A stretch of DNA of 41,704 nucleotides. It comes from Pseudomonadota bacterium. Its GTDB lineage: Bacteria > Pseudomonadota > Alphaproteobacteria > Reyranellales > Reyranellaceae. Shown here in pieces: positions 36,633 through 41,704 of the stretch; positions within the stretch are counted from its first letter, which is position 1; each line of letters begins with the position of its first letter. The notes under the pieces are model-generated. The model ran no database searches and was not told where the DNA came from. It saw nothing but the letters and a program-made list of their open reading frames with translations. The position numbers and the translations under genes were made by a program. Location of the stretch: NCBI GenBank assembly GCA_018240695.1, contig JAFEFH010000013.1:1-41704 (forward strand), written 5' to 3'.

Positions 36633-36702
36633 GGTAGCCCGCCCGGCGCCTGCCCGTCCATTACGCGACAGGTAATCGGCGGACCGGCGGGCGGGTGCTA
36701 CC
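36633..36702. promoter_or_regulatory. Concentric dyads between thioesterase and XRE regulator genes
   Basis: An inner dyad ATTAC (36660-36664) N7 GTAAT (36672-36676) and an outer one, GGTAGCCCGCCCG (36633-36645) against CGGGCGGG-TG-CTACC (36688-36702), share the same centre near 36668. The 106-bp divergent promoter region is therefore nearly all covered by one symmetric structure. It is a plausible operator for the adjacent XRE protein. Confidence 0.5.
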
Positions 36703-36710
36703 GTCGGGAC

Positions 36711-37553
36711 ATGAGCACCCCCACCCCCTCGGCTTCCGCCACCCAACCCGACCTGTTCGGCCCCATGCTGCGCGCCTGGCGCCGGCGCCGCGGCGCCAGC
36801 CAGCTCGCGCTGGCGCTCCAGTCCGGCGTCTCCCAGCGCCATGTCAGCTTCCTGGAATCCGGCCGCGCCCGCCCCAGCCGCGAGATGGTCGTCCAGCTCT
36901 CCTCGGCGCTCGACGTGCCGCTGCGCCAGCGCAACACCATGCTGCTGGCCGCGGGCTTCGCACCGGTCTATCGCGAGAGCGGCCTCGCCGCGCCCGAGCT
37001 CGCCCCCGTGCGTCAGGCGATCGATCGCATGCTGAAGCAGCAGGAGCCCTACCCGGCCGTCGTCGTCGATCGGCTCTGGAACCTCCTCCAGGCCAACGAA
37101 GCGGCCAACGCCTTCACCGTCTTCCTGTTCGAGGGCCCGCCCCCACCGCCGCCGGCCGGCAAGCCCGCCAACCTGCTGCGCTGGCTGCTCGACCCGCAGG
37201 CGCTGCGGCCCAAGCTCGTGAACTGGGAGGAGGTCGCGCGCCATCTCGTGTCGACGACCTATGCCGAGATCCTGGCCGACGGCGGCGAGCCCAAGGCGCT
37301 CGCCTTCATCGAGGAGGTGATGGCCTATCCCGACGTGCCGCAATCGTTCCGCAAGCTGCGCTTCGAGGAGCGGCCCTCGCCGGTGCTGACGCTCGACTAT
37401 CTGGTGGGCGGCAAGTCGCTGTCGGTGTTCACCACCATCGCCACGCTCGGCACGCCGCAGGACGTCACGCTGCAGGAGGTGCGGATCGAGTGCTTCTTCC
37501 CGGCCGACGAGCGCAGCGACGCGCTGTTCAAGAGCCTCGCCGCGCGCGGCTAG
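36711..37553 (+). CDS. XRE-family regulator with MmyB-like ligand-binding domain
   Basis: 280 residues from the ATG at 36711. The N-terminal Cro/CI HTH (about 14-70) reads LRAWRRRRGASQLALALQSG, then SQRHVSFLESGRARPSREMV and LSSALDVPLRQRN. The rest (about 95-275) matches the MmyB-like/PAS-type ligand-binding domain: VVVDRLWNLLQANEAANAF and the C-terminal PVLTLDYLVGGKSLSVFTTI region. Such regulators usually sense fatty acid-like ligands and control a divergent enzyme gene, here the thioesterase. The open frame extends upstream through the divergent region but the dyad and divergent start rule that out. Its stop overlaps that of the next convergent gene (CTAG). Confidence 0.9.
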   Translation: MSTPTPSASATQPDLFGPMLRAWRRRRGASQLALALQSGVSQRHVSFLESGRARPSREMVVQLSSALDVPLRQRNTMLLAAGFAPVYRESGLAAPELAPVRQAIDRMLKQQEPYPAVVVDRLWNLLQANEAANAFTVFLFEGPPPPPPAGKPANLLRWLLDPQALRPKLVNWEEVARHLVSTTYAEILADGGEPKALAFIEEVMAYPDVPQSFRKLRFEERPSPVLTLDYLVGGKSLSVFTTIATLGTPQDVTLQEVRIECFFPADERSDALFKSLAARG

Positions 37554-38545
37554 CCCAGCCGGTCCACGTCGTTGCGCAGCGGCTCGCTCTTGCGATAGCG
37601 CGCGAGGTTCTCGAGGAAGATGCCGAAGATCGCCTCGTTCTGACCCAGCGAATGGCTGGCCGTGTGTGGCGAGATCAGCACGTTCGGCAGGTCCCAGAGC
37701 GGCGAGGCGGGATCGAGCGGCTCCTTCTCGAACACGTCGAGATAGGCGCCCGCCAGATGGCCCGACTGCAACGCCGCCGCGACGTCGGCCTGCACCGCGA
37801 TCTCGCCGCGCGAGACGTTGATGAAATGCGAGCCTTTCGGCATCGCGTCGAACACCGCCTTGTTGGCCAGCCCGCGCGTCAGCGGCGAGGCCGGGCAGCA
37901 CAGGATCAGCCAGTCCGCCCGCGGCAGCATGTCGGACAGGCGCTCGTAAGGTATGACCTGCTCGAACGGCGGCTGCGGCGCCACGGCGCGGCGCACGCCG
38001 ACCGACACCATGCCCAGCGCCTGCAACAAGGTGGCGATGGTGCAGCCGATCGGTCCCATGCCGACGATCACCGCGCGCTGGCCCGCGAGGTCGCGCGGCG
38101 AGCGCTCGCCCAGCCGCGGCTCCCAGGCATGGCGGCGCTGCGCGTCGGCCAGCAACGGGAAGCGGCGGTTGATCGCGATCAACGCGCCCAGCACGCTGTG
38201 CGCCACCGTCACCGCCGTGGCGCCCGACGCCGTCGTCACCTTGACGCCGCGCCCGCGTAGCTCGCGATAGATCGGCCGCTCGGCGCCGGCGGGATGGATT
38301 TGCAGCCACTTCAGGCCGGGAGACTTGCGCACGACGGCATCGAAGCCTTGTAGCTCCGGCGTCGGATTGTTGCTGCTCGACTTGCCGGTGACCTCGCGCG
38401 TCATGAAGGCGATCTCGGCGTCGCACGGCCCGTCGGCCGCCAGCGCGTCCTCGGCCGTGACGAAGGACAGCGCTCCCGCCGGCACGGAAGCCGCGATGCG
38501 CGCCCCCCAGGTCTTGAGCGCGTGCGCCGACAGCAGCAGCTTCAT
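37550..38545 (-). CDS. D-2-hydroxyacid dehydrogenase (NAD(P)-binding)
   Basis: 331 residues from the ATG at 38545. NAD-binding motif GMGPIG at 162-167, catalytic Arg246 (NVSRGEIA), Glu275 (DVFEKEPL) and His294 (SPHTAS), the full D-2-hydroxyacid dehydrogenase triad. The N-terminal domain is diverged. It would reduce a 2-ketoacid such as glyoxylate, hydroxypyruvate or a branched 2-ketoacid, or oxidise the corresponding hydroxyacid. The start overlaps the upstream hydrolase stop (ATGA, 38542-38545), which suggests a two-gene operon. The open frame that continues upstream of the ATG is a shadow of that gene. The stop overlaps the convergent XRE gene stop in CTAG. Confidence 0.9.
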   Translation of the reverse strand: MKLLLSAHALKTWGARIAASVPAGALSFVTAEDALAADGPCDAEIAFMTREVTGKSSSNNPTPELQGFDAVVRKSPGLKWLQIHPAGAERPIYRELRGRGVKVTTASGATAVTVAHSVLGALIAINRRFPLLADAQRRHAWEPRLGERSPRDLAGQRAVIVGMGPIGCTIATLLQALGMVSVGVRRAVAPQPPFEQVIPYERLSDMLPRADWLILCCPASPLTRGLANKAVFDAMPKGSHFINVSRGEIAVQADVAAALQSGHLAGAYLDVFEKEPLDPASPLWDLPNVLISPHTASHSLGQNEAIFGIFLENLARYRKSEPLRNDVDRLG

Positions 38546-40068
38546 GGCAGCGTCTTGACGCGATCGGCGGCGGCGGCGAAGTCGGGCGCGGCGTTGGTGC
38601 GGCAGGGCGGCACCGCGCGCGGATCGGGGTTGTCGATGAACTCGTCGCGCAGGCGGGCCGCGCAGGCATCCTGGCTCGACACGCCGTGGCCCTGCGCACG
38701 GAACACGACGTGGCGCGACACCGACAGCGTGCGCGCGGCTTCCTTGCCCCAGGCCGGCGGCGTCAGCCAATCGAAGGCACCGCTCAGCAACAATGTCGGC
38801 ACGTTGGACGAGACCGGCTGGCGCTCGCCCGGCGGCGCGGGCGGCACGTTCCACGCCGGGCACACGGTCGGCAGCTTGCTGGCCTTGGCGTCGAGCCCGT
38901 AGATGCCGCCGATCGCGATCGCACGGTCGCGCGCCGCGAGGTCGATGGCGGCCCAGGTCTCACGGCATTCGATGGTGTTGAACAGGCCGCCGAACTGCTG
39001 CGCGTTGGGCTCGAGCAGGCCGCCTTCGTCGTCCTCGAAATCCTCGGCGAACTGCTGGAAGACCCGCAGGTCCTTGCGCTCGATGCCCGAGATCGCCTCG
39101 GGGATCATGCCGGCCTCGCCGATCCGCATCATGTGCATCAGCACCATCATGATGCGCGTGCCGTCGAGCCGCGCATTCTGCGGCCCGTCGTCGAGCTGGA
39201 GCGTGATCTGCAACGGAATCTTCTCGGCCGCCTCGACCACGGCGCGCATGGCATTGCTGAAGCCGGGATTGCGCTGCTTGCAGACGGCGTCGGTCGCGCA
39301 GTCGGCGGCGAGCTGCTCGAAGGCGGCGCGCACGACCTCCGGCTCGTTCTGGTCGCCGTTGATCTGCGGCGGGTAGACGCCGTCCAGCACCGCCGAGCGC
39401 ACCAGATCGGGATGGCGGCGCATCACCTCGAGGCCCCAGCGCGTGCCGTAGGAGATGCCGTAGAGATTGACCTTGGGCTGCTTCAGAAGGCGCGCGAGAT
39501 CGGCCACGTCGTCGGCCAGGGTCGGCGTCGAATACATCGACACGTCGATCTTCTTGCGGTCGAACTCGGCGCGGCAGCGCAGCAGGATGTCGCGCTCCTG
39601 GCCCTCGGTGACGGCGCGGCGGCGAGCGCGGGCGAGTTCCGAGGCGCGCGATTCGAAGCAGTCGAGGCTGGGCGTCGAGCCGGGGGCGCCGCGCTGGCTC
39701 AGGATCACGACGTCGCGTTTCTTGCGGATCGAGGCCGTGTCGTTCCACCAGTCGCCTTCGGACAGGGGGTCGGCGCCGGCCGAGGAGGCCACAAGGGGTG
39801 AATCGCCGGGACCGCCGGCGAGGTAGATCACGGGGTCGGGCGCCACCACCCGCCGGGCCTTCAGGACGGCGACCTTGAGGCGGACCTCGCTGCCCTGCGG
39901 CTTCTCCCGGTTCTCGGGCACCACCATCGTGTAGCATTCGAGCCGTTCGCCGCGCGGCGCCCGGAAGACGCAGCGGTCCCGCTCCAGCCGCGGCGGACCG
40001 GCCTCAGCCGTTCCCGCCAGCGCCAGCACGACCAGGGCCAAACCGCCGCCAAGCCACTTCCGGATCAT
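38542..40068 (-). CDS. Secreted alpha/beta hydrolase (TAP-like, proline-iminopeptidase related)
   Basis: 508 residues from the ATG at 40068; a further in-frame start about 23 codons earlier is less likely because this ATG begins a Sec signal peptide (about 1-22, LGGGLALVVLALAGTAEA). The fold is alpha/beta hydrolase with an oxyanion segment YLAGGPGDSPLV, nucleophile elbow VNLYGISYGTRWGLEV, acid in LLLSGAFDWLTPPAWG and His in AQGHGVSS. A TAP-like C-terminal section is seen. Several cysteines (for example DCFESR, CATDAVCKQ, IECRETW) may form disulfides in the periplasm. It might cleave peptides or esters outside the cytoplasm. Coupled by ATGA to the dehydrogenase gene downstream; a link between them is not obvious. 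Confidence 0.85.
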   Translation of the reverse strand: MIRKWLGGGLALVVLALAGTAEAGPPRLERDRCVFRAPRGERLECYTMVVPENREKPQGSEVRLKVAVLKARRVVAPDPVIYLAGGPGDSPLVASSAGADPLSEGDWWNDTASIRKKRDVVILSQRGAPGSTPSLDCFESRASELARARRRAVTEGQERDILLRCRAEFDRKKIDVSMYSTPTLADDVADLARLLKQPKVNLYGISYGTRWGLEVMRRHPDLVRSAVLDGVYPPQINGDQNEPEVVRAAFEQLAADCATDAVCKQRNPGFSNAMRAVVEAAEKIPLQITLQLDDGPQNARLDGTRIMMVLMHMMRIGEAGMIPEAISGIERKDLRVFQQFAEDFEDDEGGLLEPNAQQFGGLFNTIECRETWAAIDLAARDRAIAIGGIYGLDAKASKLPTVCPAWNVPPAPPGERQPVSSNVPTLLLSGAFDWLTPPAWGKEAARTLSVSRHVVFRAQGHGVSSQDACAARLRDEFIDNPDPRAVPPCRTNAAPDFAAAADRVKTLP

Positions 40069-40143
40069 CGGGACCGTTTGTGCCACATTGCAGCTTGTGA
40101 CGGCATGAAGTTTTTGTATGCGGTCCGCCGAGGGCAAGCCCTT

Positions 40144-41427
40144 ATGGTGCGCCCCATGACCTCAGCTCCGACCTCCGCCTCTCCCGCCCGCTCCTATTGG
40201 GTCGCCGTCCTGTGCGGCTTCCTGGTCCTGACCATCGGCCTCGGCGTCCGCCAGAGCTTCGGCATCTTCCTGAAGCCGGTCTCCGCCGAACTCCATGTCG
40301 GCCGCGAGCTGTTCTCGTTCGGCACCGCCGTGTCGATGCTGCTGATGGGCTTCTTCGCCCCCTTCGTCGGCCGCCTCGCCGACCGCTTCGGCTCGGCCCC
40401 GACCATCGCCGGCGGCGGCGCGGTCTACGTGCTGGGCATGATCGTGACGACCACCATGCACAACGGCACGATGCTGATCCTGGGCAACATCCTGGTCGGC
40501 ATCGGCCTGTCGGCGGCCTCCTTCGGCCCGGTGCTGGGCGTGATCCTGCGCGTGGCGCCGCCCGAGAAGCAGGCGCTGGCGGTCGGCATCTGCTCGGCCG
40601 GCGGCTCGTTCGGCCAGTTCTTCATCGTGCCGCTGGCGTCGGTGCTGCAAGGCCACTTCGGCGACTGGCGCCTCACCATGTGGGCGCTGACCGGCCTTGC
40701 CGTGCTGGTGATGCTGCTGCCGATCGGACTCAACGACAGCAAGCAGATCGCCGCCGCCAAGCAGGCGGCCGGCGGCGCGCAGACCTCGCGCGAGGCGCTC
40801 GCCGAGGCGTTCCGCAGCCGCAGCTACATCCTGCTCACTGTCGGCTACTTCGTCTGCGGCTTCCATGTCGCCTTCGTCGGCGGCCATCTACCGGCGTACA
40901 TCTCCGACAAGGGCATCGGTCTGTCGCTGTTCGGCGTGACGCTCTCGCCGGCCGAGCTCGGCGGCTGGAGCATCGGCATGGTCGGGCTGTTCAACATCGT
41001 GGGCTCGATCCTGTGGAGCTCGCTCGGCGCCAAGTACCAGCGCAAGAACCTGCTCTCGCTGCTCTACCTGCTGCGCTCGCTGGTCTTCCTGGCGTTCGTG
41101 CTGGCGCCGCTGTCGGCGGCCTCGGTGCTGGCCTTCGCCGGCGCGCTGGGCTTCCTGTGGCTGGGCACCGTGCCGCTCACCACGTCGCTGGTCGGCTTCA
41201 TGTTCGGCCGCGTGCACGTCACGATGCTGAACGGCATCGTCTTCCTCGGCCACCAGGTCGGCTCGTTCTTCGGCGGCTGGGGCGGCGGCAAGCTGTTCGA
41301 CATCACCGGCAACTACGACGCCATGTGGTGGATCGCCATCGTGCTCGGCCTCGTCTCGGCGGCGCTGCACTTCCCGATCGTCGAGAAGCCGATCGAGCGG
41401 CCGGCGCTGGCGCCGCAGCCGGCATGA
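40144..41427 (+). CDS. MFS transporter
   Basis: 427 residues from the ATG at 40144 (SD GAGGG before it; ATG 40156 possible; an earlier in-frame start at 40078 overlaps the other gene's promoter). About twelve hydrophobic helices. The inter-helix 2-3 loop reads FVGRLADRFG, the typical MFS motif. The first helices GLGVRQSFGIFLKPVSAELH resemble monocarboxylate/OFA-like carriers. It would import or export a small organic anion by proton symport; the substrate is unknown. It is divergent from the secreted hydrolase gene (75 bp) and its stop overlaps the start of a 45-residue membrane protein (ATGA). Confidence 0.9.
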   Translation: MVRPMTSAPTSASPARSYWVAVLCGFLVLTIGLGVRQSFGIFLKPVSAELHVGRELFSFGTAVSMLLMGFFAPFVGRLADRFGSAPTIAGGGAVYVLGMIVTTTMHNGTMLILGNILVGIGLSAASFGPVLGVILRVAPPEKQALAVGICSAGGSFGQFFIVPLASVLQGHFGDWRLTMWALTGLAVLVMLLPIGLNDSKQIAAAKQAAGGAQTSREALAEAFRSRSYILLTVGYFVCGFHVAFVGGHLPAYISDKGIGLSLFGVTLSPAELGGWSIGMVGLFNIVGSILWSSLGAKYQRKNLLSLLYLLRSLVFLAFVLAPLSAASVLAFAGALGFLWLGTVPLTTSLVGFMFGRVHVTMLNGIVFLGHQVGSFFGGWGGGKLFDITGNYDAMWWIAIVLGLVSAALHFPIVEKPIERPALAPQPA

Positions 41428-41561
41428 CCGCGGGCTGGCGCTCCCTGCTGCTGTGGAGCGCCGTCGCCACGATCGTCGCGCTGATCGGCGTGTCGTTCGT
41501 GCTGTGGGGCCTGAACGGCCCGGCCTACCTGATCGACCTGTTCGAGGCCTACTGCACCTGA
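41424..41561 (+). CDS. 45-residue single-pass membrane microprotein coupled to MFS gene
   Basis: A short gene whose ATG overlaps the MFS stop (ATGA 41424-41427). It encodes one membrane helix (about 8-30, LLLWSAVATIVALIGVSFVL) flanked by basic residues at the start (WR) and the acidic tail DLFEAYCT. The arrangement suggests a small partner or regulator of the transporter. I recognise no family. The closeness to hslU stop (3' ends about 2 bp apart, convergent) leaves no other role for this region. Confidence 0.6.
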   Translation: MTAGWRSLLLWSAVATIVALIGVSFVLWGLNGPAYLIDLFEAYCT

Positions 41562-41562
41562 G

Positions 41563-41704
41563 CTAGAGCACGAATTTCGACAGGTCGGTGTTCTTGGCCA
41601 GCGAGCTCACGCGTTCGCGCACGTAGGCCGCGTCGATGTCGATCTTCAGGCCGGGCTTGTCCGAGGCGGTGAAGCTGATCTCCTCGAGCAGCTTCTCCAT
41701 CACC
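41563..41704 (-). CDS. hslU: HslU ATPase subunit of the HslUV protease, C-terminus only
   Basis: Only the last 46 codons are in the window; the gene continues past the right edge. The segment [18 protein letters not shown] and the ending [17 protein letters not shown] then DLSKFVL match the HslU C-terminal domain closely (E. coli ends in a similar DLSRFIL). The C-terminal tail of HslU inserts into HslV to activate it. Whether hslV is upstream cannot be seen. Confidence 0.9.
   Translation of the reverse strand, partial: VMEKLLEEISFTASDKPGLKIDIDAAYVRERVSSLAKNTDLSKFVL

Overview
The window is a high-GC stretch of an alphaproteobacterial chromosome that spans the replication-initiation region. 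The gene order mutM - enoyl-CoA hydratase - rpsT - [AT-richer gap] - rhodanese - dnaA - dnaN - recF - gyrB, plus a gap dense in GANTC (CcrM-type) sites, points to Alphaproteobacteria. Codon use and long-inverted-repeat style suggest a free-living, metabolically broad soil or water organism of the Reyranella/Rhodospirillales/Bradyrhizobium sort. That last placement is inference only.

Layout. 1-5.6 kb: the end of a NYN/OST-HTH protein, an orphan TRAP solute-binding protein, and a leftward unit (LysR regulator, luciferase-like oxidoreductase, membrane adenylate cyclase). 5.7-10.3 kb: a DUF1127 microprotein, a TPR/glycosyltransferase-like protein, leuC, leuD and a drug/metabolite exporter. 10.3-14.1 kb: two M20 metallo-amidohydrolases around a repeat-rich gap, then a DUF2167 membrane protein. 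14.1-20.4 kb: a catabolic-looking block with a group D flavin monooxygenase, a frameshifted esterase and a lipocalin-like protein on the left strand, and a Baeyer-Villiger monooxygenase, a NIPSNAP-like protein and a lysine-2,3-aminomutase-like radical SAM protein on the right strand. 20.4-24 kb: an atypical PCuAC protein, a second LysR/DUF1127 divergent pair, ada and an Smr-domain protein.

24-36.2 kb is the core region: TPR protein - yggS - mutM - echA, then rpsT with a clear promoter and terminator, then a 591-bp gap that I take as the oriC candidate followed by a possible structured RNA. After it come rhodanese-dnaA (overlapping ATGA), dnaN-recF (overlapping ATGA), gyrB and a secreted protein overlapping the gyrB end. 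36.2-41.7 kb: thioesterase and a divergent XRE regulator around a concentric dyad, a 2-hydroxyacid dehydrogenase, a secreted alpha/beta hydrolase, an MFS transporter with a 45-residue membrane microprotein, and the 3' end of hslU.

Most interesting signals: ten GANTC sites packed in 240 bp beside dnaA without a recognisable consensus DnaA box; nested long-range complementarity just upstream of the rhodanese-dnaA unit; two paralogous LysR/DUF1127 modules, each with a 17-bp AT-rich dyad 13-14 bp from the lysR start; an exact 20-bp tandem duplication that breaks an esterase gene; and helically phased CTCGCGAG palindromes upstream of an M20 peptidase gene. No CRISPR array, prophage, transposase, rRNA or tRNA was seen.
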